Assembly (NCBI GenBank): GCA_003481745.1
Contig: QULP01000001.1
Coordinates: 434,001 to 498,000, forward strand
Reading direction: 5' to 3'
Length of the DNA stretch: 64,000 bases
Origin: Firmicutes bacterium OM04-13BH
Lineage (GTDB): Bacteria; Bacillota; Clostridia; Lachnospirales; Lachnospiraceae
Below are positions 45,527-55,778 of the stretch, piece after piece. The notes under the pieces were generated by a model. The model did no database searches. It worked only from the letters and a program-made list of their open reading frames with translations, and was not told the origin of the DNA. Each line of letters starts with the position of its first letter. The stretch's first letter is position 1. Made by a program: the position numbers and the translations under genes.

Positions 45527-45721
45527 CTACAAAGAAAACAAATCTTCAATCGTCTGAAAGAGTTCGTAAATATAAGGAAGCACCCAGAACAGTACGACTA
45601 AAAGCCCTGCAAGACTGGTGAGAAAAGCAAGTTCTTCTCTCTGGCTGTGTTTTAAAATCTGACAAAGTACCGAAACAAGAATTCCGACTGCTCCAATTTT
45701 AAATAAAATCGTAACTTCCAA
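45527..45721 (-). CDS. spoIIIAC: stage III sporulation protein AC
   Basis: 64 residues with two membrane helices (IGAVGILVSVLCQIL and FLTSLAGLLVVLFWVLPYI). Normal size for this small member. 40 bases separate it from AB. Confidence 0.92.
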   Translation of the reverse strand: MEVTILFKIGAVGILVSVLCQILKHSQREELAFLTSLAGLLVVLFWVLPYIYELFQTIEDLFSL

Positions 45722-45761
45722 GTACTTCCCTCCCCTGCAATTTCAGCTTTTTTTCGCTTTT

Positions 45762-46283
45762 TTACTGCCAGAGCAAAATCAAAAGAAAGATTCCCCCCAT
45801 GACCCCCAGACTTTGATACAATTTTCTTTTTTGTGGAATTTCTTTTTGCAGATATTCAATTTTTTGTTCGAGTTCTTTTAAATAAAGCTTCATTGCATTT
45901 TTCTGCATTTCCACATCCAGATATCCAAGCGATTCTCCAAAACGGGCAAATTCCTCTTTATCTTCTTTTGTAAGTGCTGTACCTTTTAACTGCTCTTTTA
46001 TTTCTGTCTCAAACAAATCAGAAAAACGGACTCCATCAAAGGCATCTGCCCTTCCTGCTGTCTGTCTTAAAAAAGAATCAAACGGTACTTTTACTTTTCC
46101 GGCACTGCTTCTTAAGGCTTCCGGAAGTGCTGCGTTCTTATAAAGAATCTCTCCTTGAATCAACAGCACAATCCGTTGTAATTCCTGAAGCTGTTCGATT
46201 CTTTTTGTAAACTGCCTGCTTTTTTGTACACCCAGCAAAGAGGACGCACTTAATATCAGACATGCACCTGCCACTCTTAACAT
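45762..46283 (-). CDS. spoIIIAB: stage III sporulation protein AB
   Basis: 173 residues with hydrophobic ends (ACLILSASSLLGV; VMGGIFLLILLW) and a helical middle. The family resembles type II secretion GspF-like proteins. It overlaps spoIIIAA by seven bases. Confidence 0.92.
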   Translation of the reverse strand: MLRVAGACLILSASSLLGVQKSRQFTKRIEQLQELQRIVLLIQGEILYKNAALPEALRSSAGKVKVPFDSFLRQTAGRADAFDGVRFSDLFETEIKEQLKGTALTKEDKEEFARFGESLGYLDVEMQKNAMKLYLKELEQKIEYLQKEIPQKRKLYQSLGVMGGIFLLILLWQ

Positions 46284-47257
46284 AAAATTCCCTTTTTTCG
46301 GTTTTGGTCATACAGACACGTTCCTCTTTCATCAAAAATTGCCTTGACCTGTCCTGCCCTGTCCTTATTTTGCAAAATAATATAACGTTCAAACACTTTT
46401 TCCTGCATGAGTCTCTGCATCAACGGTTTTCGCTTCATATCATCAATGGAACTACCATGAACGGTTGCAAATAGCTTACAGCCACAGTGAATGACTGACT
46501 CAATCGCATGAATGTCTTCATAATCGCCAAGCTCATCCACTGCAACCACTTCCGGAGACATCGAACGAATCAGCATCATCATGCCCTCCGCTTTTGGACA
46601 ACAGTCCAAAATATCCGTACGGATTCCCAAATCATTTTGCGGAATTCCCTGATAAGAGCCTGCAATCTCAGAACGTTCATCCACCACTCCCACCGTTTTC
46701 CCCTCAAGATAACGATTCCCATCACTGACCTGGCGGATTAAATCCCGAAGCAGTGTTGTTTTTCCACACATCGGCGGAGAAATAATCAAGGTATGACACA
46801 CATTATTTTTTTTCATAATATAAGGGAGAATTGGGGTCGCACACCCCTTTATCTGATGTGATAATCTCAGATTGATATAAGATATGTATTTTAGACTTTT
46901 TATTTTATCCCCATCTAAGACGGTTTTTCCGGCTATTCCGACCCGATGCCCGCCTTGAATTGTAATAAATCCCTTTCGGATTTCCTCTTCGAATGCATAC
47001 ATGGAATAATTACTGACATATTCCATTGTTTCCCGCAAATCTTCTGCCTCAATCATGCAGACATTCTGCATATTTTTGGTCAGCCTTCCATCTTTCGCAA
47101 CAAAGTATTCTTTCCCACCGTAGATTACAATCATCGGAGCATTAACCCGAAGCCTGATTTCATAAAGCTCTTCCAAATTAAATCCGGTCTTTTCGAGTAT
47201 TTCCCGTATTTTAGCAGGAAAGAGATATGTAATTCCCTTTTCTTTCATCTTGTTCAC
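46277..47257 (-). CDS. spoIIIAA: stage III sporulation protein AA, secretion-type ATPase
   Basis: 326-residue AAA+ ATPase that powers the SpoIIIA-SpoIIQ system. Walker A SPPMCGKTTLLRDLIR; Walker B PEVVAVDELGDYED; an N-terminal helical domain before them. AAGAGGTG precedes ATG 47257. A CATATATT on the minus strand (47275-47268) may be a sigma-E -10, without a convincing -35. Confidence 0.95.
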   Translation of the reverse strand: MNKMKEKGITYLFPAKIREILEKTGFNLEELYEIRLRVNAPMIVIYGGKEYFVAKDGRLTKNMQNVCMIEAEDLRETMEYVSNYSMYAFEEEIRKGFITIQGGHRVGIAGKTVLDGDKIKSLKYISYINLRLSHQIKGCATPILPYIMKKNNVCHTLIISPPMCGKTTLLRDLIRQVSDGNRYLEGKTVGVVDERSEIAGSYQGIPQNDLGIRTDILDCCPKAEGMMMLIRSMSPEVVAVDELGDYEDIHAIESVIHCGCKLFATVHGSSIDDMKRKPLMQRLMQEKVFERYIILQNKDRAGQVKAIFDERGTCLYDQNRKKGILC

Positions 47258-47332
47258 CTCTTAAAATAATATATGAGGACAATCTTTATTTAATACAGGA
47301 ATTTCTTTCTTGCCGTTTTCCTTTATCTTTTT

Positions 47333-47899
47333 TTATTCTGATTCTTTTATGCACTCAATTTCACACGCAGACTGTGCTGTTACACAGACCCAGTAATCCT
47401 CGATTGAAAAACTTTCCTGCCATGCATTTTTTTCTAAAGTGTCAAGTTCTCTCGTAATTCCCTGACCACTCCACTTTACATAGCTTTCCTTTTGGCTCCA
47501 GAGACTGCAAAAGAAAGATTCTTTTTCCTCTGACTGTTCAAGCTGTAACAGCTCCTGTTTCGTTAAGATCCGTCTTAAAAGCCTTGGACTGTAAGATTGT
47601 ATTTTTTGGATATCAATTCCGATTTCACAAGTTGCCACTGCACAGACTGCATAGTCTCCGGAATGGCTGATATTAAAAAAAGGAAAGCGGGTTTTGTCTT
47701 TAAAATACGGTTTTCCATGTGCTCCGATTTCAATAGACTGTTCTAGTTCTTCCAGATTTTGAATGGTTTGGATGTTGCTTTTCTTTATTGCATTTAACAA
47801 CAGTAGTCTTCCGGCTGTTCGTTCCCGCTTTTGTTTTGAACTTTCTTCTTTTACCAGATTTTCTATTTTTCCATAGTAAATCCATATCTGATTTGTCAT
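47333..47899 (-). CDS. 4'-phosphopantetheinyl transferase, Sfp type
   Basis: Attaches phosphopantetheine from CoA to carrier proteins. 188 residues. Conserved blocks: GKPYF, FNISHSGDYAVCAV, magnesium motif GIDIQKI and WSQKESYVKWSGQG. It overlaps the helicase stop by four bases. The target is unknown: Sfp types usually serve secondary-metabolite carriers, but it may also act on the AcpP coded at 59785-60018 if no AcpS exists. Confidence 0.92.
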   Translation of the reverse strand: MTNQIWIYYGKIENLVKEESSKQKRERTAGRLLLLNAIKKSNIQTIQNLEELEQSIEIGAHGKPYFKDKTRFPFFNISHSGDYAVCAVATCEIGIDIQKIQSYSPRLLRRILTKQELLQLEQSEEKESFFCSLWSQKESYVKWSGQGITRELDTLEKNAWQESFSIEDYWVCVTAQSACEIECIKESE

Positions 47900-49767
47900 T
47901 TTTTCTTATCCTTCTCTTCTTTTAATACCAGACCGCTTTCCGTTAAAAATCTGGAGACTTCCAATTCTTTGTCATGCCGATTCTTTGCATATAAAATCCA
48001 TAAAAATTTCCGTGCCCTTGTAATTCCCACATAAAACAGACGTCGTTCTTCTTCTATACTGCTCTCTGTCACTGCCTTATGATAGGGAAGGGAACCCTCG
48101 TTAACATCCATTAAAAAGACTGCATCAAACTCAAGTCCTTTGATACTGTGCAGAGTAGATATCGTAATTCCTTTTTTCTCTGAAACCTGTTTTTTTGCCT
48201 GTTCTTTTAACTGCTGTGTATACTCTTCTATATGGACAAACCATTCCGAAAATGACTTAAAGTTTTTTGCACTTGAAGCCAGTTCTTCCATCACTTCAAA
48301 CAATTCTTCTGACTTAATTTTCCGATACCCTGCGTACTCTTTTAAGTATTCTTCATAGCCGATTCCATAACGGATATAATTAATCGCGCCATAGGGTGTC
48401 ATACGTTTTAATGTATTCAAATCTTCTTCGAGTTTATCAATCCGGTCACACATCCAGTCTTTTTCCTCATAGAACCAACGCAGTCCCTCAAAAGAAACCT
48501 GTGCCTCATCCAAAGCGTCCCTTGAAAAATAGCGGTTGGGACGATTCATAATCCGTAAAAACTCTCTTCGGCTTCTCTCACCCATTGCAATATGGATATA
48601 AGAAATCACATCCTGCGCAATCCAGTGTTCATAAAGATTTGGAAGCGTATCCCGCATACAAAATGGAATCTGGTACCGCATCAGGGTTTCCACAAGAAAA
48701 CGTGCTCCGGAATTGGTGCGGTACAAAACTGCCATCTCTTCATAAGGAATCCCTTCTTTTAACAGCTTCTGCACCTGATTTTTTACATATAATTCTTCCT
48801 GTTTTCCATCTTCAAACGCCTGTATTGTTACAGGATTTCCACCCATTCTATCTGCAAATAATTCTTTCTTATAACGTCTTGAGTTTTCTGAAATCACTTT
48901 CTGGGAAAGTTCTACAATGGTAGAAGCGGAACGGTAATTGCAAGCTAAGAGTTCTGTCTTTGCATCCGGATAATCCTCTGGAAAATGCAGCATAATCTCC
49001 GGCTTTGCACCTCGAAATGCATAAATTGACTGATCATCATCTCCTACGATAAATAAATTATCTTCCGGCTTTGCAAGCAGTTTTACCACATCATACTGCA
49101 GTTGATTAATATCCTGAAATTCATCTACTAAAATATAGGAAAAACGCTTCTGCCAGCCTCTTAAAATATCATTTCGGTTTGTCAAAAGTTCATAAGTATA
49201 TAATAAAATATCATCAAAATCAAGCAGTTTTGAAGCTTTGCATCGCTTCACATAAGCCTGATAAATCGCACGGAATGTATCATCCGGACAATTGGCTGAA
49301 TAATAATGTTCGAGTGGAATCCGTCCGTTTTTTACCATGGAAATTTCCTGTACCAGTCCCTGAAAAAATTCTTTTTCATCTTCTATCGTAAGCTTCTGGC
49401 GATATACAATTTCTTTTAAGATATCATATTTACGCTCTTCACTTAAAATATTCTGCGCATTTAAGTGATAAGCATATTTTAAAATAGTGTAATAAACACC
49501 ATGGAACGTACCAAAGGTAACCTGTTCATAAGGCGCATTCACATTTTTTTCTTTACACAGGCGTAAAAAACGCTCCTTCATCTCTCTGGCAGCAGCCTTT
49601 GTAAAGGTCACCACCAGAATAGAAGAAGGAGTCACTTTTTTTTCTTGTATTAAATTCACCACTCGCTTTGTAATCGTCGTTGTTTTCCCTGAACCAGGAC
49701 CGGCAAGAAGCATCATCGGTCCTTTATCATGGGAAATCGCACGGTTTTGTGCTGAATTTTCTTTCAT
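47896..49767 (-). CDS. UvrD/PcrA-like superfamily I DNA helicase
   Basis: 623-residue 3'-5' helicase. Motif I LAGPGSGKTTTITKRV, Ia VTFTKAAAREMKER, II VDEFQDINQLQYD, III GDDDQSIYAFRGAKP, IV-VI including STLHSIKGLEFDAVFL and RRLFYVGITRARKFLW. It lacks the long C-terminal region of PcrA (usually about 720-750 residues), so it is a shorter paralogue rather than PcrA itself. It overlaps the transferase gene downstream. Confidence 0.93.
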   Translation of the reverse strand: MKENSAQNRAISHDKGPMMLLAGPGSGKTTTITKRVVNLIQEKKVTPSSILVVTFTKAAAREMKERFLRLCKEKNVNAPYEQVTFGTFHGVYYTILKYAYHLNAQNILSEERKYDILKEIVYRQKLTIEDEKEFFQGLVQEISMVKNGRIPLEHYYSANCPDDTFRAIYQAYVKRCKASKLLDFDDILLYTYELLTNRNDILRGWQKRFSYILVDEFQDINQLQYDVVKLLAKPEDNLFIVGDDDQSIYAFRGAKPEIMLHFPEDYPDAKTELLACNYRSASTIVELSQKVISENSRRYKKELFADRMGGNPVTIQAFEDGKQEELYVKNQVQKLLKEGIPYEEMAVLYRTNSGARFLVETLMRYQIPFCMRDTLPNLYEHWIAQDVISYIHIAMGERSRREFLRIMNRPNRYFSRDALDEAQVSFEGLRWFYEEKDWMCDRIDKLEEDLNTLKRMTPYGAINYIRYGIGYEEYLKEYAGYRKIKSEELFEVMEELASSAKNFKSFSEWFVHIEEYTQQLKEQAKKQVSEKKGITISTLHSIKGLEFDAVFLMDVNEGSLPYHKAVTESSIEEERRLFYVGITRARKFLWILYAKNRHDKELEVSRFLTESGLVLKEEKDKKK

Positions 49768-49789
49768 TTACTTTTCTCCAGTTCAAATT

Positions 49790-49965
49790 GTTTCAACCCA
49801 CAGTCGGTAATTTCACAGAGTCTGACATGTCAGCAAAACGCTGACTGTGGTTTACCTCATGTCAGTGGGGGATACCGATTTCTCTCCGCCCATCACTGCC
49901 GTTAACCTTTCTGTTTGCAATTTCTCTCACCACCTATAGAGGTGGGAGAATCCTTGCTATATTTG
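49790..49965 (+). other. hairpin-rich relic, possibly an IS200/IS605 3' end
   Basis: No intact gene. Ends with CCACCT (49930-49935) and AGGTGG (49940-49945) around ATAG, like right-end hairpins of IS605-type elements. Upstream, plus-strand codons read NADCGLPHVSGGYRFLSAHHCR before a stop, similar in style to degenerate TnpB tails. CCACAGTC at 49799-49806 pairs with GACTGTGG at 49842-49849. The identity is tentative. Confidence 0.35.
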
Positions 49966-49970
49966 TTGAA

Positions 49971-51425
49971 TTAAGAAAGTTTTTCTACTGCTGCTTTTAA
50001 ACGTATAATGGATTCGTCTTTTCCAAGTACTTCAAGGATTTCTGTTGCACCGGCAGGTGTCATCTGTTTTCCTGAAAGTGCGGTACGAATCGGCCATAAA
50101 ATCTGTCCGTTTTTGTATCCGTTTTCTTTTGCAAATCCACACAGTAATTCGTATAATGCATCGTTTGTGTAATCTTCGTGTGCTTCTAATACCGGAATGA
50201 TTTTATTTAATACTTCTAAAGAAATTTCCGGATTTGTTTTCATTTTCTTATGAGTATACATTGCAACATCGTATTCTGGAACTGCTTCAAAGAAGTCAAT
50301 TAAATCCGGAATGTCCGGGAATACTTCGATTCTGGTTTTTACCATCTGTGCAATTTTCTTTAAATCTAAGTCTTTTTTAATTACACTCTGAATGTATGGA
50401 AGTGCCATTTCATAGAATTTATCAAAATCCATTGCTTTAATGTATTCGCCATTCATCCATTTTAATTTTGTCATGTCAAACACAGCCGGAGATTTGCTCA
50501 TGTGATGGTAATCAAATTCTTTTACCAGTTCTTCAAGGCTGAAAATCTCACGATTGTCCTGTGGACACCATCCAAGCAGTGCAACGTAGTTTACGATTGC
50601 TTCTGTTAAGAATCCCTGCTCTAATAAATCTTCATAAGAAGAATGTCCGGAACGTTTGCTTAATTTTTTATGTTCTTCGTTTGTGATTAACGGACAGTGT
50701 ACATAAGTCGGGATTTCCCATCCAAATGCTTCATAAATACGATTGTATTTCGGTGAAGAAGAAAGATATTCATTTCCTCTTACTACATGTGTGATGTTCA
50801 TCAGATGGTCATCGATTACGTTTGCAAAGTTGTAAGTCGGATATCCATCGGATTTAATCAGAATTAAATCATCTAATTCATCATTCTGTACGGTGATATC
50901 TCCATAAATATCATCATGGAAGGTTGTTGTACCTTCTGTCGGCATGTTAAAACGAATAACATGCGGTTCTCCTGCTGCCAGTTTTGCTTCAACTTCTTCT
51001 TTGCTTAAATACAGGCAGTGTTTATCATAAACAGAGATTTCTTTTCCATCTTCTCCAACGTTGGATTTTAAAGATTCCAGACGTTCTTTGGTACAGAAAC
51101 AGTAATAAGCATCTCCCTGCTCAATTAACTGTTTTGCATATTTTAAATAAATTCCCTGTGCATTTCTTTCACTCTGAACATAAGGACCATATCCGCCATC
51201 TTTATCCGGACCTTCATCATGAACCAGACCTGTTTTTGCCAGTGTACGATAAATAATATCCAGTGCTCCGTCTACGAAACGTTCCTGGTCGGTATCTTCA
51301 ATACGAAGCATAAAACTTCCGTTTTCATGTTTTGCAATTAAATAAGCATATAATGCAGTTCTTAAATTTCCGACATGCATTCTTCCTGTCGGGCTTGGTG
51401 CGAATCTTGTTCTTACTGTACTCAT
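49971..51425 (-). CDS. gltX: glutamyl-tRNA synthetase
   Basis: Charges tRNA-Glu (and perhaps tRNA-Gln in this group). 484 residues, class I fold: [18 protein letters not shown] (HIGH-type) at the start and KLSKRSG (KMSKS-type) near residue 250. AAGGAGAT precedes the ATG. It has its own promoter and no T-box leader was seen. A possible IS relic follows directly downstream. Confidence 0.97.
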   Translation of the reverse strand: MSTVRTRFAPSPTGRMHVGNLRTALYAYLIAKHENGSFMLRIEDTDQERFVDGALDIIYRTLAKTGLVHDEGPDKDGGYGPYVQSERNAQGIYLKYAKQLIEQGDAYYCFCTKERLESLKSNVGEDGKEISVYDKHCLYLSKEEVEAKLAAGEPHVIRFNMPTEGTTTFHDDIYGDITVQNDELDDLILIKSDGYPTYNFANVIDDHLMNITHVVRGNEYLSSSPKYNRIYEAFGWEIPTYVHCPLITNEEHKKLSKRSGHSSYEDLLEQGFLTEAIVNYVALLGWCPQDNREIFSLEELVKEFDYHHMSKSPAVFDMTKLKWMNGEYIKAMDFDKFYEMALPYIQSVIKKDLDLKKIAQMVKTRIEVFPDIPDLIDFFEAVPEYDVAMYTHKKMKTNPEISLEVLNKIIPVLEAHEDYTNDALYELLCGFAKENGYKNGQILWPIRTALSGKQMTPAGATEILEVLGKDESIIRLKAAVEKLS

Positions 51426-51488
51426 TTTCTATCTCCTTAAAAATCGTCTTTTTCAGACTTTTTTCTCGACTCCATCGATACGACTAAA

Positions 51489-51517
51489 ATTATACCTTAT
51501 GAATTTTGACTTTTCAA
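51489..51517 (-). promoter_or_regulatory. sigma-A promoter of gltX
   Basis: Minus strand TTGAAA (51517-51512), 17 bases, TATAAT (51494-51489). Confidence 0.75.
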
Positions 51518-51548
51518 GTGTTAACTATTCTTGAAATACCTGATAAAC

Positions 51549-51579
51549 AAAAAAGAATCCTGATTTCAGGACTCTTTTT
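51549..51579 (-). terminator. terminator of the fatty-acid operon
   Basis: TCCTG/CAGGA stem extended by AAAAAGA/TCTTTTT on either side of ATTT. It lies ten bases past the fabK-like stop and before the gltX promoter. Confidence 0.85.
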
Positions 51580-51588
51580 GTTATCGGT

Positions 51589-52638
51589 TTATCGAAACTC
51601 TTCCATAATCTCTGCTACTGTTTCTATCTTATCTGCACGATATGCATTTTCTCCGCAAAACAGCAGACCTTCATCTACTCTGCCCTCTGCTGCATTAACC
51701 AGCGCTTCTGTAATGCAGTATGGAATCGTCTTTTTATCGCAGGTCACAATACACTGATAGCAGTGTTTGATTTTGCATTTTTCTGTTTTTACTTTTTCCA
51801 GAAATGGATTTAGAATCGCACGTCCCGGCATCCCAACCGGACTTTGTACAATCTTTATATCTTCTTTTTTTGCCTTGATGTAGCTTTGCTTGTAGGCTTC
51901 GTCGGCATCACATTCTTTCGTTGTCACAAATCTTGTTCCCATCTGAACTCCATCTGCGCCAAGTTTCATAACGTGTTCCATATCTTTTCGCTCATAAATT
52001 CCGCCGGCAACTACTACTGGAATCTTTTTTGAGAATTTTTCACTATACTCTTTTACTTTTTCAATAATCGAGACAATCACGTCATCGTAAGCCTCATCTG
52101 TAACAGTTTCTAATTCTTCTCTTGAAAATCCAAGATGTCCACCTGCTTTTGGTCCTTCAATCACAACCAAATCCGGTGCTGTCTGATATTTTCGCTCCCA
52201 CATCCTGCAGATAACCGTCAAAGATTTCAAAGAAGAGACAATCGGTGCAATCTTTGTTTTGCTTCCCTCTACATATTTGGGAAGGTCAATCGGCAGTCCG
52301 GCTCCGGAAATAACAATGTCAATTCCGGCTTTTACGGCTGATTTTACATACTCTTCATAACGCTGTGTTGCCACCATGATATTCACTCCAAGCACTCCGC
52401 CTTTTGCCAGTTCTCTTGCCTTTTTAATTTCTTTTTCAATTGCACGGAAATTTGCCTCAAATGGTTTTTCATAAAAATCCGGTTCTCTCCAGCCTATCTG
52501 AGCGGTTGAAATCACACCAAGCCCGCCACAGGCAGAGACATTTCCTGCAAGTCCTGAAAGACTGATTCCAACGCCCATTCCGCCCTGCACAACCGGAATT
52601 TTCACTTCCAAATCTCCTATTTTTAATGATTTGCTCAT
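51589..52638 (-). CDS. fabK: FabK-like FMN enoyl-ACP reductase / nitronate monooxygenase family
   Basis: 349-residue TIM-barrel flavoprotein: VVQGGMGVGISLSGLAGNVSACGGLGVIS near the start, VIEGPKAGGHLGF, VVAGGIYERKDM and LGADGVQMGTRF. As the last gene of the fab operon, and with no fabI or fabL present, it is the best candidate for the enoyl-ACP reductase. Sequence alone cannot exclude nitronate monooxygenase. A C-terminal extension carries five cysteines (KCKIKHCYQCIVTCDKKTIPYC region), unusual for classical FabK. Confidence 0.8.
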   Translation of the reverse strand: MSKSLKIGDLEVKIPVVQGGMGVGISLSGLAGNVSACGGLGVISTAQIGWREPDFYEKPFEANFRAIEKEIKKARELAKGGVLGVNIMVATQRYEEYVKSAVKAGIDIVISGAGLPIDLPKYVEGSKTKIAPIVSSLKSLTVICRMWERKYQTAPDLVVIEGPKAGGHLGFSREELETVTDEAYDDVIVSIIEKVKEYSEKFSKKIPVVVAGGIYERKDMEHVMKLGADGVQMGTRFVTTKECDADEAYKQSYIKAKKEDIKIVQSPVGMPGRAILNPFLEKVKTEKCKIKHCYQCIVTCDKKTIPYCITEALVNAAEGRVDEGLLFCGENAYRADKIETVAEIMEEFR

Positions 52639-52676
52639 ATTTTTTCCTGCCTATTTCTTCTTATCTTCCTAAGTTC

Positions 52677-54410
52677 TTACATCTTGCGGAAACGTTCATA
52701 ACGGTCTTCTGCCAGTTCTTCTTTTGTTTTTTTATCCATTCTCTGAAGAAATTCTCGCATCTTCGTTTTCATATTCTCAGAAATTTCTTCTAAGTTTTCT
52801 TCACATGCCGGATATGGTTCTTCAATCACCTGTTCAATAATTCCAAGTGCTTTTAAATCCTTTGCCGTAATTTTCATAATTTCCGCAGCTTCTTTTGCTT
52901 TTTTGCTGTCTTTCCATAAGATAGAGGCAAATCCTTCCGGCGATAAAATCGAATAAGTGGCATTTTCCAGCATCCAGACTTCATTTCCAACACCAATGGC
53001 AAGTGCACCACCACTTCCGCCTTCTCCGATTACAATACTTAAAACCGGAACTTTTAAATCCGACATTTCCATTAAGTTTCTGGCAATCGCTTCTCCCTGT
53101 CCGCGTTCTTCTGCTTCAATTCCACAAAATGCTCCGGGAGTATCAATAAAATTGATAATCGGACGATTAAATTTTTCTGCCTGTTTCATCAGTCGAAGTG
53201 CTTTTCGATACCCTTCCGGAGACGGCATCCCAAAATTTCTCGTAATATTATCTTTTGTATTACGACCCTTTTGTACTCCAATAACCGTAACCGGTTGTCC
53301 GTCCAATAATGCAAGTCCACCAATCATTGCCCCATCATCTCGAAAGGCACGGTCTCCATGCAGTTCCATAAAGGTATCAAATATCTTTCCAATATAATCC
53401 AAACTGGTTGGTCTTTTAGAATCACGAGCTATTTCTACCCGCTCCCATGCAGTCATTTCTTTTTTTCTGGTTCTTCGCTTCTTTGTTTCGATTTTCTGTT
53501 TCTGTTCACCCTGAAAACAAATTTTATTAAACTGACTATAACTTGCATTTCGCTCATGCAGTTTTACAAGACCGGACAAGGTTCTTCGTAAATCATTTCG
53601 TTTTACAATTCCATCAATAATTCCATGTTCTACTAAAAATTCCGAACGCTGGAATCCTTCCGGAAGTTTTTGTCCAATTGTCTGTGCAATCACCCTTGGA
53701 CCGGCAAATCCAATCAGTGCTCCAGGCTCTGCCAGAATAATATCTCCAAGCATTGCAAAACTTGCGGTCACTCCTCCTGTTGTCGGGTCTGTCAGAACCG
53801 GAATGTAGAGCAGTCCTGCTTTGCTGTGTGCTTTAATTGCCGCAGAGGTTTTCGCCATCTGCATTAAAGAAACCATTCCCTCCTGCATCCTTGCTCCGCC
53901 CGAACAGCAGAATAAAATAACCGGAAGCTTTTCTTTTGTCGCACATTCAAATGCTCTGGTAATTTTCTCTCCTACCACATATCCCATGCTTCCCATTAAA
54001 AAACGGGCATCACAGACTCCAAGCACGACTCTTGTCTTATCAATCTGGGCTTCTCCGATTTTGATTGCTTCTTCTAAGTGAGTCTTTTCCTGCACTTCGG
54101 CAATTTTCTCTTCATAATTCGGATAATTCAAAAAGTTCTTTGTCTTAATATCCGTACTCCACTCTTTAAAACTTCCCTTATCTGCAATCATGCGGATTCT
54201 CGTCTTTGCCTTCATTCTAAAATATCCCTGACATTTTGGGCAGACATAACTGTTTTTTACTACATCTTCTTTATAAAGCAGTTCTCCGCATTTTGGACAT
54301 TTTACCCACAGACCTTCTGGTACAGACGGACCAAACTGGGCTTCATTTATTTCTTCTGTTTTGGCTGATTCATTTGTCGATTTTTTAAATAAATCCTTCA
54401 ATCTGGACAT
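52677..54410 (-). CDS. accDA: acetyl-CoA carboxylase carboxyltransferase, fused beta-alpha (AccDA)
   Basis: 577 residues. Residues about 1-285 are AccD: zinc finger CPKCG and CPKCQG, then [22 protein letters not shown] and [17 protein letters not shown] Lys/Arg-rich linker (about 295-325, [16 protein letters not shown]) leads to Acc[48 protein letters not shown] and [15 protein letters not shown]. The enzyme moves carboxylate from biotin to acetyl-CoA, giving malonyl-CoA. The reading frame is continuous across the join. The AccA part is shorter than E. coli AccA. Confidence 0.95.
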   Translation of the reverse strand: MSRLKDLFKKSTNESAKTEEINEAQFGPSVPEGLWVKCPKCGELLYKEDVVKNSYVCPKCQGYFRMKAKTRIRMIADKGSFKEWSTDIKTKNFLNYPNYEEKIAEVQEKTHLEEAIKIGEAQIDKTRVVLGVCDARFLMGSMGYVVGEKITRAFECATKEKLPVILFCCSGGARMQEGMVSLMQMAKTSAAIKAHSKAGLLYIPVLTDPTTGGVTASFAMLGDIILAEPGALIGFAGPRVIAQTIGQKLPEGFQRSEFLVEHGIIDGIVKRNDLRRTLSGLVKLHERNASYSQFNKICFQGEQKQKIETKKRRTRKKEMTAWERVEIARDSKRPTSLDYIGKIFDTFMELHGDRAFRDDGAMIGGLALLDGQPVTVIGVQKGRNTKDNITRNFGMPSPEGYRKALRLMKQAEKFNRPIINFIDTPGAFCGIEAEERGQGEAIARNLMEMSDLKVPVLSIVIGEGGSGGALAIGVGNEVWMLENATYSILSPEGFASILWKDSKKAKEAAEIMKITAKDLKALGIIEQVIEEPYPACEENLEEISENMKTKMREFLQRMDKKTKEELAEDRYERFRKM

Positions 54411-54425
54411 TTCGCCTGCTCCTTA

Positions 54426-55766
54426 CTACTCATAATGTTCTTCAATAAAATGTGTGGTTACGTTTCCTTCTAAAAAATCTTTCTGATTTAAAATATCATA
54501 CTGAAAATCCAGATTTGTCTGAACCCCTTCAATGACGACTTCCCCAAGCGTACTTCGCATCTTTGCGATTGCAGACTCCCTGTCTTTGTCATATACGATC
54601 ACTTTCATAATCATTGAATCATAATTGGGCGGAATCTGATAACCACTGTAAACTGCGGTATCAATTCTTACTCCGTTTCCTCCCGGAAGATACAGATTTT
54701 CAATCTTTCCCGGACACGGCATGAAATTTTTCTTCGGATTTTCTGCATTGATTCGACATTCAATTGCATGACCCTTAACCTGAATTTCCTCCTGCTTAAC
54801 AGAAATCGGAAGTCCTGCCGAAATACGAATCTGTTCTTTAATCAAATCCACACCTGAGACAAATTCCGTCACCGGATGTTCTACCTGAATTCGGGTATTC
54901 ATTTCCATAAAGAAAAATTCTCCGGTTTCTGAAAGTAAGAATTCAATCGTTCCGGCACTTTCATATCCGACTGCCTTTGCCGCACGAACTGCAGTTTCAC
55001 CCATTTTTTTTCTGATTTCTTTAGTAATTGCACAACATGGAGATTCTTCTATCATCTTCTGATGACGTCTCTGAATCGAACAGTCACGTTCTCCAAGCTG
55101 AACGGCTGTTCCGAATTTATCTCCTAAAATCTGTACTTCTACATGACGAGGACGTCCCACATAGCGTTCCAGATACATCGTATCATCTGCAAAGGAATTA
55201 ATAGATTCTCTTTGTGCGGTATTAAAATTTTCTTCAAAATCTGCCTCACTTTCAGAAACTCTCATTCCTTTTCCTCCACCACCGGAGGATGCTTTAATCA
55301 TAATCGGAAATCCGATTTTTTTTGCTTCTTCTAAAGCTTCTTTTGCAGTATAAACCGGCTCTTTTGTGCCTGGAACGACTGGTACTCCGGCTTCCTGCAT
55401 GGTCTTTCTCGCCTGCGATTTATTTCCCATTTTGTCAATTACATCTGCAGACGGTCCGATAAATACCACATTGCATTTTTCACACATTCGGACAAATTTA
55501 CTGTTCTCAGAGAGAAAGCCAAATCCCGGATGAATCGCTTCTGCCTTTGTTGCCACCGTCGCACTTAAAATTCGTTCCATATTTAAATAACTTTCTGAAG
55601 CCGGAGCCGGTCCAATACAGACTGCTTCATCTGCAAGCTGGGCATGAAGCGCATCTTTATCTGCTTCCGAATAAACCGCAACCGTCTTAATTCCCATTTC
55701 ACGACACGCTCTGATAATACGGACCGCAATTTCTCCGCGATTTGCAATTAATATTTTATGAAACAT
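54426..55766 (-). CDS. accC: biotin carboxylase AccC
   Basis: ATP-dependent carboxylation of biotin on AccB. 446 residues. Start FHKILIANRGEIAVRIIRACREMG, ATP-grasp loop KASSGGGGKGMR, QRRHQKMIEESP and MEMNTRIQVEHPVTE are all present. It follows fabZ by 12 bases and precedes accDA by 15. Confidence 0.97.
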   Translation of the reverse strand: MFHKILIANRGEIAVRIIRACREMGIKTVAVYSEADKDALHAQLADEAVCIGPAPASESYLNMERILSATVATKAEAIHPGFGFLSENSKFVRMCEKCNVVFIGPSADVIDKMGNKSQARKTMQEAGVPVVPGTKEPVYTAKEALEEAKKIGFPIMIKASSGGGGKGMRVSESEADFEENFNTAQRESINSFADDTMYLERYVGRPRHVEVQILGDKFGTAVQLGERDCSIQRRHQKMIEESPCCAITKEIRKKMGETAVRAAKAVGYESAGTIEFLLSETGEFFFMEMNTRIQVEHPVTEFVSGVDLIKEQIRISAGLPISVKQEEIQVKGHAIECRINAENPKKNFMPCPGKIENLYLPGGNGVRIDTAVYSGYQIPPNYDSMIMKVIVYDKDRESAIAKMRSTLGEVVIEGVQTNLDFQYDILNQKDFLEGNVTTHFIEEHYE

Positions 55767-55778
55767 TTTTCCACACTC

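Noticed and set aside
51426..51488. T-box leader before gltX
   Set aside because: The leader is only about 60 bases and has no specifier or antiterminator motif.
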